Assembly: GCA_905331475.1 (NCBI GenBank)
Contig: CAJNYU010000025.1
Coordinates: 62,001 to 126,000 of the forward strand
DNA from: Rotaria socialis
Taxonomy: Eukaryota > Rotifera > Eurotatoria > Philodinida > Philodinidae
Direction of reading: 5' to 3'
Length of the DNA: 64,000 nt
Shown: piece after piece, positions 50,389-62,058 of the stretch
How positions within the stretch are numbered: the first letter of the stretch is position 1
How the letters are laid out: every line of letters starts with the position of its first letter
Notes under the pieces: model-generated
Told to the model about the DNA's origin: nothing
Database searches by the model: none
Seen by the model: only the letters and a program-made list of their open reading frames with translations
Translations under genes and position numbers: made by a program

Positions 50389-51419
50389 ATGGGTAAAGGA
50401 TCGCAATCGAAGAAATATTTTTCGGGTAGCTTACCATCTTCTACTATAACATTTCAAGAACATTGTTTGAGAAGTTCTAGACAAATCAAAATTTGGCTTG
50501 ACGCTTTGGAGCCATTCCTTATAGCACCCGCAATGTTTCGTAATGGCTATAATTATTCAAATACTCAAGATAAAATGAAGATCAAATGGTCAACATTAAA
50601 TGATCAACTAACTGATTACCGACTTGAAACTTGTGGTGAATGCAAAGGAAGTTGTACTCGTTGCAAGTATTACAAAAATAATTTATCTTGCACAGTCTTT
50701 TGTAAATGCAATCAAGATATGTGTTATAATAGAGTATGTATTAAAGCTCTTGAATTAGTTCTATTGTGCGTTTTAATTTTCTTTTCAAAATTTTTCTTCA
50801 TTTAGAATATATACGGTTCATCAAGTCAACAACTAAAGAATAAGTTCGACAAATTGCAAGTAACAACATCATTGATGCAATATAATCGAAACGATGAAAT
50901 GTCAACTAAATCTGACCCTATTTACTTGAATGATACGGTTGATAACCTATTCTCTTTTCCTGGATGTTCTTTAAAGCTTCTCTTTTCCCATTGTCTAGAA
51001 TATCAATGAATCTCATTCTGGCATGGCTTTAGATGAATCAAATATAGACCCAGAGATAAAATATTCTGATACTAATGTAACAAATACACCAACGGGTCGA
51101 AGACTATCATCAGAAACTGTGGTATTGGCCTCACTCCTCACACCCACATTTTTTGTTATTTATTCTTTATAGAAATCTGATGATGACCAATCTATGATCC
51201 AGTCACCATATGCTCATTCTACTCCGATGTCAAATCAAGTGTAAAATGAATTTACATTGCCGAGTTTTGTAGGTTTATCTTCTACCTTCAGACATAATAT
51301 AAATCTTTTTTTATTTGTAGAAAACACCCTCGCTGCCAATAACATCAACACCTCGTCGTCGTGCTCAATTTCGGAAATGCTTCGGGAAGAAAACTAACAG
51401 TCAACCCAATATGAATTAA
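50389..51419 (+). CDS. protein with transposon-associated Cys cluster, 5 exons
   Basis: Five exons, all with phase-0 junctions: 50389-50733, 50806-50937, 50999-51121, 51173-51238 and 51321-51419, separated by introns of 51-82 nt. The product is about 254 residues. The region HCLRSSRQIKIWLDALEP, then YNYSNTQDKMKIKWSTL, then the cluster LETCGECKGSCTRCKYYKNN and SCTVFCKCNQDMCYNR resembles the C-terminal part of many transposon-associated metazoan proteins. In those, a HCLRxxxQxxIW helix precedes a CxxC...C.CK...C.C zinc-binding cluster similar to a CXC domain. The rest is Ser/Thr-rich and low-complexity and ends in a basic tail (TPRRRAQFRKCFGKK). An acceptor-like TTTTAG lies just before the ATG, so upstream exons may exist. 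All introns are intact and the frame is unbroken, suggesting it is kept or recently active. Function is not known. Confidence 0.7.
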
Positions 51420-52121
51420 ACTTTTCACTGGTTCTATTATGGAACTATTTTTTTATGCTTTCTGTTATTTGTTTTGTTTTGTTAACCTGTTCACTGATGT
51501 AATTATTTTCTGTTACTAGTGAAACTTGTGAATGTTTTAATATTTTTTTTGTTAACTAAATTATTTCTAAATTAAAATAATCTTCTTATCTCAGGAACTG
51601 ATTTCTACTCGATGTTTCAAATAATCAGGCTTTTTCAAAAGGAAAACATTCATACTGTCCTAGTAATTGATCTATACATGAGAAAAACATCTGCTGGCTT
51701 CTAAATGTTATGTTTGCAAGGATTCAAATTAATTTAAATGATCAAAAATAATCGCTCCAAAATTGGCAGGAACAGAAATATATAGCATGAAGCTGTTTCG
51801 ACCAATCCTATTAAGATACACTGGTGCCACCTGTTGTAGCGAACTTTGTCATGCAGACTGGCATTGCCATTTTTTTATAGAAAACTAAAGACACAGTTCG
51901 ATAGAGAATAATTTTCTCTATCAGTTGACGTATATCTTACATATGGCTTTTGAAAACCCCAAAGCACCAATCGTTAACTGGACGCTTTTCTTTCTCTTAT
52001 TTCATCATGGTCTTTTATATGAGAGAGAGAACGTACCACATGTACACTACATATGTCTTGATTTTTTAGAGTTAACAGAATTAATTCTGACGAATTTTTG
52101 GTGAATTTGGGGTCCATCGCC
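51420..52121. other. 3' flank and intergenic DNA
   Basis: Nothing recognised. Confidence 0.35.
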
Positions 52122-52892
52122 CAGTGTTTTCAATGGCCCAAGCAATGAGTACCCCTTAGCAAAAGTAAAGTACTCGAGGCACTAACGATTTTTAAAAAGT
52201 ACTGTGTTTTGCACTGCGAAATAAAGCAACGTATCTTCAAGGTACTTTGTTAACTTTTACAGTACGATTATAATATCGCTTGTTTTCTTATTGTTTATGC
52301 TTGTAGATGAAGTTAAGGGTGTTTTTTTTTAAATTAATTTATTCGATACAATTGAATTGATCGAACTGATTTACAGTAAAAAATTAAAATTCTTGTTTTT
52401 TCTTATTGAGTTGAGAGAATTTAATAACTGATATTGTGGGTTTATAATTTCTTATTCAATACGTGTTCATCACATTCATCAATAAATTACTTTACATAGA
52501 GGAATAAAATAATCTATAAGCGAGTGACATTTGTAACAATACTATGTATTACTTTTATTTCTTGTGCAGAGTCACATTACATATGCCTGTTGAAATAGAT
52601 AAATATTGATAACCTATTTCGTACAAAAACATTAATTAGTAGTGCTGAAAATGCTCATCTATTTTTTATTAATTTATGCTGCGTTTCTTTTTATTGTTTT
52701 TGAACAAGATTATGTTTAAAATTAAAGATGAACTTACGAATAGTCTTATGTTTTTTTTTTCTTGAATAAGAATTTAGTCATACTATACTTTGATATACTT
52801 TGCTATTTGAAGCAAAGTACCAATTGGTACCTTTGCATTAAAAGTAAAGTGCTCTTTTGTTCTTACTTTCAGATTTTCATTAAAAACGCTGG
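52122..52892. mobile_element. degenerate inverted-repeat element with GGTACTTTG words
   Basis: The left end CCAGTGTTTTCAATG matches the complement of the right end (CCAGCGTTTTTAATG). Near the ends are AAAGTACT, GGTACTTTG, GCAAAGTACC and AATTGGTACC words; the middle is AT-rich. The ends resemble hAT termini, but no 8-bp duplication was seen. Confidence 0.5.
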
Positions 52893-53312
52893 CCTTCACC
52901 CTCACCCTCACACCAGTTTGAAGAGCTAGCATCTGTTACGGGTCTAATTTATATTCAAAATTACACTTTTCTCGATAGAACTAGATTTCGAATGTACTGT
53001 GATTATTGAATTAAAGTTATAAATGTTCATACGTGCTGAATTGATTCGAAATTAATATAGAATTAATTTTCTAATGTTGACAAGGACACTATATTAATCG
53101 ATTTACCTCTAATTCTTTTTCACGATCATCTTTTCTAGATAAATGGTGAAATATTAACGTTGCTCCGGAAAAGTTTCATTTCGGATCAATTAACTTAACG
53201 TTTTTATTCTGTAAAATGAATTTTACATCGAGAAAAGTTAGAATTACTTTTCTTAACATATAATTTTTTCACCATTTTCGATTCTTGTTATAACGCTATC
53301 CTCCTATCTTAG

Positions 53313-53570
53313 ATGAAGTCAAATAATTCAAGATTAATTAAATTTATATATAAAAACAACGAGGTCGAATTGAAAGTGAATATTAATGTTCCACTTGAAC
53401 ATTTAATCAGTAACATTAAAATGTCATTCGATATTTCGTATGATGCTGATATTCAATTAACAGATGTTAACAAAAACGTTATTAACGTACCTGGTGTAAC
53501 TAGTGATCTCTGGAGTGTTAATCAAGCAGAGATACCGACTTATCGAATTAAGGCTGGAAATTTTAAGTAA
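53313..53570 (+). CDS. short beta-grasp-like protein or first exon
   Basis: An 85-residue frame starts right after a TCTTAG acceptor-like sequence (MKSNNSRLIKFIYKNNEVEL...) and ends GNFK-stop. Its alternating hydrophobic pattern with a central helix-like stretch (PLEHLISNIKMSFDI) suggests a ubiquitin-like beta-grasp fold, by pattern only. The end could instead be a donor at TTTTAA|GTAAAA. No family recognised. Confidence 0.4.
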   Translation: MKSNNSRLIKFIYKNNEVELKVNINVPLEHLISNIKMSFDISYDADIQLTDVNKNVINVPGVTSDLWSVNQAEIPTYRIKAGNFK

Positions 53571-55121
53571 AAAGATATTTTCTCTATCTTTACTTTTCAA
53601 GACTTTGTATCTTTCTGCATCGAATAAAAAATGAGAAACATTACGTAGGTTTAGATTTCGGTATTTGTACAGCAATAATAAAGTTATTTGTTTGTAAAAT
53701 ATCAATAAATAATATCTTTTTTTTAAATTATAAATGAAAATGATTTCGTTTTAGATCATGGCCAAGGTGTGCATAACAACAGCTGGTGGAAATGTTTAAT
53801 GAATAATTACGTTTACCCATTTCTCAGTGAGTAAAACAACACAGAGAAAAATGATTATAAAGAGGAAACCGTCGAAATGATTCAGTATTTGTGAGTCAAC
53901 ATATTTTCCACCAGTACGATGCTTGGATAGTCGAAAAGTTCCTGTTAAGATTTGCCTTAGATATAGAAGCTTTCTCGTGATCTTCTTGTAGGACACTGAT
54001 TTTGTCACAAAATCATATTCGAAAGTTTGTCTTATAGCTCCCAAATATCATGATTTCAGTCAGCTGAGCTTGTATGAAAAATTTCCTGACACTTGGCTAT
54101 ACTCTTACCGAGATATAAACTTTAAATATTCTCGCTTTAAACAGTACCTGTGGAGAAGTATTTATCGACTGAAACATGGATGTCTTTCCAGGTCGAGATA
54201 GCAGATAGTAAGATCTCGTGAATCAGACAGAATCATGTGAAAATCGTACAAAAAGTCTTCATCTCAGAATCTTACAGCAGGTTGTAATATAGAATTCTTA
54301 GGAAACTATATTACACCATAAGATATTTTATCATCTTACTGTACGATCTGATGGGATAATTTAATCTATCAAGAGTCCGACCATTCGCATTGGTATAAGA
54401 TGCCTGAGACGACTAGTTTTCCTATGATTTTTTCTGATCGTGCAAAATTACACAAGATCAATTTCAGAATCTTATCAGATCTTAGTGACGTTTTTTTTTA
54501 TTCGGATTGGTGAGACTACACCTAAAAAGCTTTCATACGAGTTGGTCGGCTTAAATACGTCACACGGACACAGTTTGATGTTCATACTAAAGCATACAAT
54601 TTTAGTTCGAAAATCAGAGTCCTTTAAAGAAATTTCAACGAGGCTTCAATACCTTGATTAGTGGTATTATGAGTCTTCATTCTTTCAAAATTTTTCTAGT
54701 TCACAGTTATTTTACTTATGAGCAAAATATGCGATCAAAGATAGTCAATTACTTCGAACAATACTGTTGTTATCACGATACTAGCGATGATCTTCACGGC
54801 AAAATATAACCAGTTGACATTGTGACATTTATACAGTTAAATTTCATTAGGAAATATTTTTTTTAGTAATAGTCTAAACTTCAGATTTTATGTTGTTTTC
54901 CATTCTCCGTATTTTAGATACAGAAACTGTTACTAATGGAAAGAAAAAGAATTAGTGGTTATTTGTATCCTGCAATACACGAAATGTAAATTACTAATAC
55001 ACATTCTTCATCGAATGTTAAACATAATAGCTACTGGTCGCATTGAAATCTTTTAACCATTGCTTTATCTTGTGTTTTGTACCTAATGTTTGCTTTCCTA
55101 AATTTGCTTGTGTCTGCATAT
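53571..55121. other. intergenic DNA
   Basis: A CCAGGTCGAGAT sequence at 54191 resembles the terminus of the foldback elements and is followed to about 54485 by TCAGAATC and AAGATCTT-like words, but no matching right end was found. Otherwise nothing recognised. Confidence 0.35.
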
Positions 55122-56016
55122 GATGGGGAATTTGATTTTGCGACAAAATCATTAACTCAAACGCAAAAGCAAATTGCAGCAAAATCAAGAAGGTGAAACA
55201 CTAGCACCTCTTGCAGTATTCGTGGTATTGCGGTATTCGCGGTATTGCGGTATTCACAGTGTTTGTGGTAACCGCGAACATCGCAAGGACGGTAAGCACC
55301 ACAAATACTGTGACTGTTTCCTCTTTTTAATTTTGCTACNNNNNNNNNNNNNNNNNNNNNNNNNNNNNNNNNNNNNNNNNNNNNNNNNNNNNNNNNNNNN
55401 NNNNNNNNNNNNNNNNNNNNNNNNNNNNNNNNNNNNNNNAGCGAAACAATACCAACAGCTTCATGAAAATAAGCCAAAGTCGACCATGTTGCTAATATTA
55501 TGAATAATTATCCCCCTACTGCATTCTGTCCGAATCAGCAAAGACGACAAAATTTCTATGCCACTTGACATAACTATGAAGCCGATAAGTATTTTCAAGA
55601 CTTGAATATCATGCTGTTTTGCATATTAACAAATCTTTCATTCAAAGATTCGTCAACACTTTCAACATCGCGAATACCGCAATACCGCGAATACCGCAAT
55701 ACCGCGAATACCGCAATACCGCGAATACCGCAGTATCGCAATACCGCAATACCGCAATACCGCAATACCGCAATACCGCAGTACCGCAATACCGCAGTTG
55801 TACTAATACTATCAGTATCTATGAGCCTATTATATTGTTCTATCATTAATATTGTTGCATTACTGATATGGTTGATATATCTGGTAGGGGTTGAATTTGT
55901 TCGATATATCTGGTAGGGGTTGAATTTGTTCGATTTATCTGGTAGGGGTTGAATTTGTTCGATATATATATATACGTTCTTATCTGATTTTGCCGCAAAA
56001 TCAAATTCCCCATCAA
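55122..56016. mobile_element. foldback element with AATACCGC arms, spanning an assembly gap
   Basis: The terminal inverted repeat is about 30 bp: TGATGGGGAATTTGATTTTG at the left, with the complement at the right, differing at one base. Inside are arrays of GCGGTATTCGCGGTATT (about 55210-55260) and its complement AATACCGCGAATACCGC (about 55670-55800). A 29-bp tandem unit (CGATATATCTGGTAGGGGTT...) is repeated three times at about 55880-55965. A 100-bp N run (55340-55439) interrupts it, so true length is unknown. Confidence 0.8.
55340..55439. other. assembly gap (100 N)
   Basis: An exact 100-base run of N, the conventional unknown-length gap, falls inside the AATACCGC foldback element. Confidence 0.95.
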
Positions 56017-56668
56017 CTCTGTGTCTGTTACCAAACATCTAAACGCTTTGCTAACTGTCAATAATTACTGTCATGACTTGATCAATGGATATTGTAAATG
56101 AAAAGTCTTTGCTCATAATTATAGTTGGAAGAAAACAATTATTCTTTAGTTGGAAATGAAGAAATTAATTTTTGTTTCGTTAACTATGTTTGAGGAAAGA
56201 GTGATCTATCATATGTTTCACTGCTTCCAATAAAACGATTATATATAGAGGGAAAACGTTTGTAAAAAAATATATTTAAGTAAAAACTAAGACTCCATTC
56301 AATAAAAGAAAATTCCAAGAAATCTTGAAATTTTTACCTCTATGGTGTTCTGTCAATTTGACGATAGTGCTAATCCTCGAATAAACATAATATTCATCGA
56401 TGATATCCTGATCGAGACAAAACTAAAATAATTTCTGCTGAACTACATAATAAAAAAAAATGGACGTTCTAGTTCACTCTGAAGAAAGTGATTTTTTGGG
56501 TTTAAAATGCTGATGATATAAAACAAAGTCTTAGAGTTTGAGATTTATCAGTTTTATGAGTAAAAATGCTGTACAAAGCACATTTTCTAATTTATTCGAG
56601 GTATTTTTATAGACGTTAATATTAAAGCCATGATGAAAAGAAAGCTCATTCTTTTAATTATCAACAAA
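56017..56668. other. AT-rich intergenic DNA
   Basis: Nothing recognised. Confidence 0.35.
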
Positions 56669-56953
56669 CTCAGGTCGAAAACCTACGATCGTAAACGACC
56701 GTACACGGCGTAATACGGCAGAAACCGACCGTCATACACGATCATCGTAAACGATCAGCGTATACGATAGTAATTTGGTCGTCTGTTTCAATGAATTCTG
56801 TTACGGCCTATGATTTTCCATTAACTTTATAGAGGGCGTAGTACCATGAAACAGGTGATCGTTTATTTTTAAGTAAAAATATATTTCTGAAAATATTATT
56901 TCTACGACGGTCGTATACGATCGTTTACGACAGTAGTAACGCTCATCCTGGGA
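56669..56953. mobile_element. foldback MITE with CGTAAACGATCGTTTACG core
   Basis: The ends CTCAGGTCG and ATCCTGGGA are an imperfect version of CCCAGGTCG/CGACCTGGG. The outer parts are full of CGTAAACGACC and ACGATCGTTTACG words; the middle is AT-rich. The core matches those at 19223-19327 and 49979-50227. Confidence 0.65.
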
Positions 56954-57011
56954 ACAGTCTCATGCTTTTCTACCATCTTTGATTGTCTTTCAACCTTTTT
57001 TCCATCTACAG

Positions 57012-57244
57012 TTCTATTATGTGATTTCATCATCAACGTGCTAGCAGGAGCAGTAGCATCGGCAATTTTTGTACAACAAAACGGCTTGCTAAACGAAAGA
57101 ATAGTGTATTGTCTGATCCTGATAACAAGTTTGAAACTTATATTGAATCATGCTGTTCGTCGATTCATGAAAAAGAAATTTATGCAATTACTCAATGATC
57201 CTAGACCAGAACCTGGAATCCAATTCAGTGCGAGACCTATTTAA
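57012..57244 (+). CDS. last exon of an unknown, probably membrane-associated protein
   Basis: After a good acceptor (CCATCTACAG) the frame reads LLCDFIINVLAGAVASAIFV, then a second hydrophobic stretch (RIVYCLILITSLKLIL), a basic segment (VRRFMKKKF) and a Pro-rich tail to a stop at 57244. AATAAA follows at about 57297. Upstream exons were not found, and a foldback element sits 60 bp upstream. No family recognised. Confidence 0.4.
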
Positions 57245-59484
57245 ATTCTTTGAATCATTTCCAGTCTTTTTTTTGGTTCTTTAGAATATTTTTTTTCAAT
57301 AAAAACCTATTCTATTCTACAAAGTTAATCGAGATTTAGTGGACTAAAATCATGCACGCCCTCACTTTCAAGAGCAACGGAAAGTTTTTATAAACTGGTC
57401 AAGACTAACTACTTTTACATTAGTGATAGTAGATGAACGTAACGATGCGTGTATTATTATGGGAGCATTTATTAAATAATAGTTGCAAAAGAAAAGTAAT
57501 GCTTACTTTAAAAAGAACCTACGGACCAACTACTCACTTAATTTTCAAGAGATTCTATTGAAACATGTAAAATTACTTTAATTACAGGAATTAAAATAAC
57601 TTCTTTCTCATTCTATAAAACATCAAAATATTTTATTGTTTATTTTAGATAACTAAACAAAATGTTTTTCGAACATCCATTGTATTTGCATCGGTGAAGG
57701 CTTAAACAGCGAACTTCGATCAATAACTGTACTGAGACTTTCGAAGAATTGTTTTTCATAAATATTAATAGCATGCAAAATTCACTTGATCATAGCAAGA
57801 ATTTTTATTCTCAGAGCACCATAAGTTTTTCAAAAGAAAACATCGTTGGCAGAGAATATTCAATATTTCCCTTGGATGAAAGAAACAGGATCTAATTTCT
57901 AACATATAAATTAAGCAAATTTTACAATATTTACTTTGAGATTTATGATATAAGTACACTAAGTTTGTCTACATTATAGAATAAATTTCATGCACTATTT
58001 CAATAAACATTAGAAGACAAATATTAGTTAGCGAATTATAAATTCAGTCGTTATTATCGTGAATGATTTTATGTGTCATATTGGTTGTTCAATCAAATCT
58101 GAAGGGACGAAATAATGAAGAATTTCATTCATTAAATACTACTATTCCACCAATGAGAGCCATAATATCATGGCTTTCTGATAAACAATTCGTTTTATTC
58201 AGAAGAAATATATTTATAAAAAACAAATCAACACGAAACGTGGTTGTACATTCGAAAGAAAATTCGTCTTCAGCAATCATTATCGTTCATCTGTATATGT
58301 GTATATTGAAAACAAAGGCGATCGGACATAATCTTTGTTGAGCGACACATTGAGTTCATTGACAAATCTTTCGATACTTTGTTACATTTCATAAAAAATT
58401 TTTCCTTTTTTTCGTAAGTTAATAGAATATTTTCTAACATTTTTCTATAATTTTAATATAAAAAAAAGCTTAGAATGAGAAAACAAACGACATAAATATA
58501 ATGTCCTGTGTGATTGATATTTTTGATCACGATCACGAATGTTATACAGTATTTTAGAGAAAAGAAAGTTTTTCATCATTCAATGATCCCATCTGTCAGA
58601 GTTGAGCAAATTGATGTTTTTACAAAAACATATGAGCGTTTTGATGGAGAAATATTGTATCAATTATATTGTAACAAATACTTATCAAGAATTCAAACGA
58701 AAATATCATAGCATCATCTTAAATAGTTTATCAACTAAGAAAAAATTTAAACCACACGACCTCATAAACAATAGTCAAAATGATAATGAATATTTAGTAG
58801 AAATACACCAAAACCGCTTTTACCAACATAACGATGATACATTTTGGTTATAAGAAACCCCCTAAGATCAACCAAATCGTTGTAACGGTTATAATCAGCT
58901 TTGTTTGCTCTACTTGGTACTGGCCATATAATTACCATAACAAAAGATAAAATATGCAAGTTTTGGTGAAAATTGTCGTATTTTTCATCAAGACCTACCA
59001 CACCTGAGAACTTTTTCTATTAGTCTTGGTACCTATAATATTCATATCAGGTAGAGTGAAAAAGATTGTTTATAACTCACACAAAGATTGAGTTGACTTT
59101 GAGCAGTTTTCATGATGAAAATTTACAATCTTTATGCACATAAAAGTGGTTTTGGTGCACCCTTAATATTTAGTAAATATTGAAAGTATAAAGATGATGA
59201 TAAACGGATTATTTAATGATGTAATATCTTCACATTCTTCTCCTTTTTTTTTAAAATAAAATATGATTTAATTAGCTAGCGTATTTTCTTTGCTTTTTGT
59301 TAAAAGTAAATATGAACTAGATGGTATTCGAGTTTCACTCGACTACGAAATGCGGTGCGAAGCACACGAGCCGAATATTCGAAAGTAGTGAGAATAAGAT
59401 TTAAAAATAAATGATCCACTTTAAGATTCATTAGAATCGATTATTTTTTTAAATTTCCGTATACGAATTTTGANTTATGAATTC
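57245..59484. other. AT-rich intergenic DNA
   Basis: Open frames at 58063-58341 and 58602-58853 have no recognisable content. Confidence 0.35.
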
Positions 59485-59606
59485 TTACTTAAGATCTGTA
59501 ATAAGATCTTGGGTACAAGATAATACAGTTATCTTGTACCTAAATTTTCAAGATCTGTTCACTTATCTGTACCCAAGATCTTGGCCAAGATCTTACTTAC
59601 AAGATG
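59485..59606. repeat. AAGATCTT-word inverted island
   Basis: About 120 bp with repeated AAGATCTT and GTACAAGATAA/TTATCTTGTAC in opposing orientation, able to form a hairpin. Clear terminal ends or target duplication are not visible. It is a compact version of the word-array islands seen elsewhere. Confidence 0.6.
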
Positions 59607-59922
59607 TTTCACTATGGTATGAATCTTTTGTTTTGTTTTTCTCGTATGAGTAGAAGAATTAACTGGTTTAGAAGATCATCTTAGAGCTTTTCAAAATAAG
59701 AAACAAATGTTTGTTGATATATATGTTGAAAAAGATATGATATCATTTGCTGAATAAAATATTTCTTAGACTTATTATATTTGCTCCATACTGTTTTATC
59801 ACCACTACTATTTATCTCTAAATTACTAAATATGTAGAAACTAGCGAATTCAGTACATCTATAAGATTGCTTGCTTCAATATTACTCTTATGAAATAATC
59901 ATTAATTCTTTTTTATTTTTAG

Positions 59923-60611
59923 TACTATGCTGATCGAAGTATTCGACCAAAAGATCTTTTTGAAGGTGACATCACATTAACAGATATCAATAATTTTCAA
60001 CATTCATATACTCCAACATCATGTTTAATGATTAGTCGATATAGTGATACAATTATTATCGTTAAAAAAGAATCCAACAAATTATTACAGTATACGGGTG
60101 ATGCATATTCAGTTGCTGCTGATTTATCATACACAAAATTAAATGATATTCTAGATACCAGTAGCACAATTTTAATTTTTTATCGTCAGGTATTTGAAGT
60201 TCTAATACTAAATATGACTATAAGTTGTTGAGTATCAGTCGATTATTAGAAATATTCTCATACAAACTGAAGTCTTTTTTTTCTAATAAAAGTAAAAGTT
60301 GTATTGACTTTTTCAATAGGAGCTTCATGCATTTCTTTATGAACATTTATATTAGCTTGACTTAAATGATTTTTTTTATCAAACTATATGAATGCTTTTC
60401 TTTTAGAATCTCAATAAGACTGCTCAAGGGAAGATGAAGATCGTCTCTCGTACCGATGTTGATGGTGCAACACATTTACTTATTCAAGACGGTGATAGAT
60501 TCTTTTCGGTATGTTTTTCCTATCTCTATTAAACCGATCAATGCGTTTAATGTTTCATTTTTTAAGATTAAACCGATGACAAAAGCAGTGCCAGATAAAA
60601 CAAGTACCTGA
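59923..60611 (+). CDS. 3' part of an unknown protein, three exons
   Basis: Exons 59923-60189, 60407-60508 and 60567-60611 join in phase 0 at GT...AG borders and end in TGA. The product reads YYADRSIRPKDLFEGDITLT...TILIFYRQ, then NLNKTAQGKMKIVSRTDVDG...GDRFFS, then IKPMTKAVPDKTST. The FYRQ ending of the first exon faintly recalls the end of ubiquitin-hydrolase domains, but their catalytic His region is not evident, so I make no assignment. The 5' part was not found. AATAAA follows at about 60729. Confidence 0.55.
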
Positions 60612-61092
60612 AGGCTAAATGATGATCTATTTATGTTTTTTCATTTACTTTTTGTATTATTATTTTTTGTTATTGATTATTGTATTGTTGTATCTTTTTT
60701 TGTACTGCACGGATTTTAAATTATCGCAATAAAACATCAGATTTAAAAAAAACTTATTATAAACTTCTTCAATTTTAAGCTGTTGAACATGTAGATTCAA
60801 TACTTTCTGAATTATGTTAAAATAGTTCATGCATGCATATATTTATAGAGAATATACGTAGTGACACCTATTTCTTTCTTTCTGCTGCATATATACAGAA
60901 ATATAGATAAAGTATGGACATGGACTGCACTCCAGATGACGCTTACTCCAGCTCACTTCACATGACCACCAATAACCGCGCATCGATGGCGCTCGACTTG
61001 ATTTGAGAATATTGTTCTCCAATTGTGGCTGCTATGGGTGACACATGAACATAAGTTTGTTTGCTGTATCATCTATTAAATTTTTGACGTTG

Positions 61093-62058
61093 ATGAGCAC
61101 GCTTCACTATTGTGAAAACATTCAATCGGAAATAGCATTATATGGTATATCGACAAAAAAGTATGCATTAATTGAATTAAAATTATTTGTAATTTGGTTT
61201 TGTTTATAGAAAGATTTATTTCTACCTTAATTTACAAGACGAAAATGTAAGTCTATCTCATATATATAGATTTTTATATTTATGATCATTACAATTTTAG
61301 AATCTTGTAATTAAAATAACAGATGTCAAGAATCCGTTTTATTATTTTTTTACGAGTATCAACGATATCGAATTGCAACAGTAAGTCATAGCTTACGATA
61401 AACATAACTTGACTTTTTGTTTTAGTTTGAAAATAAATAAAAAAATACCAACAAATCTACACCAATATTTTATCGACATCGTTGATCTCATGAAGCTATG
61501 TTTGAATGATGATTCTAATGCAACGTATGTACACATTTACATATTATACTAAAATAATAAATCATTTTCAATATTTAGATAAACATGTACAGTGCTTCAA
61601 ATAATACCAAGTGATGATGAAGATAATGTTATGTTAAGAATTGTTCAACTGAAGTCATCAAATGTCGCCACATCAATCTTATTGAGAAAACCTACGGACC
61701 TCGAAATAAAACGACATGTTTTAGAACGATATCAACAATTAAAAATACAGGTGCATGAAGTAGGTGTAATTTTAGCTCATTAATTAATTGTAAATGTTTG
61801 TTGTTGTTGATATAGTTACGCCAATCTCCTGATGAAAAAACAGGTGAGTAGCTCGGTTAGAAGATAGAATCCTATAGCGTACAAGTCTTTCGTACCATAT
61901 ACCCTACCCTACGATAATGTTTGCACTTGCTCGTTTAGAATCAAGGTATTGAAACAGAAAATGTACAAATAAGCCAAACAACAGCACCACCACCAACAAC
62001 AACTATTCATGACCGTAACGATTACGACATAGATAGAAGTAAGAGTCCTGTAAAATAA
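61093..62058 (+). pseudogene. SAS-6-like N-terminal domain gene, short form with one in-frame stop
   Basis: SAS-6 builds the ninefold cartwheel of centrioles. Seven exons join in frame: 61093-61160, 61210-61246, 61301-61380, 61426-61524, 61579-61750, 61816-61843 and 61946-62058. The product reads MSTLHYCENIQSEIALYGIS, KIYFYLNLQDENNLVIKITD, NPFYYFFTSINDIELQHLKI and NLHQYFIDIVDLMKLCLNDD. It continues TCTVLQIIPSDDEDNVMLRI and ends the head domain with LRKPTDLEIKRHVLERYQQL. This follows animal SAS-6 heads in order and spacing (LVIRLTD...FFLY...LK...F..KFI.LL). It then ends within about 50 residues in a Pro/Thr tail, without the long coiled coil of the usual 600-residue proteins. A TAA falls at codon 96, at the start of exon 5. 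The last acceptor (ATCAAG) is the weakest. All other sites look normal. Confidence 0.7.

Noticed and set aside
55157-56061. Several open frames including one across the N run
   Set aside because: Generated by the AATACCGC array and the 29-bp tandem repeat, and by the gap being read as X.
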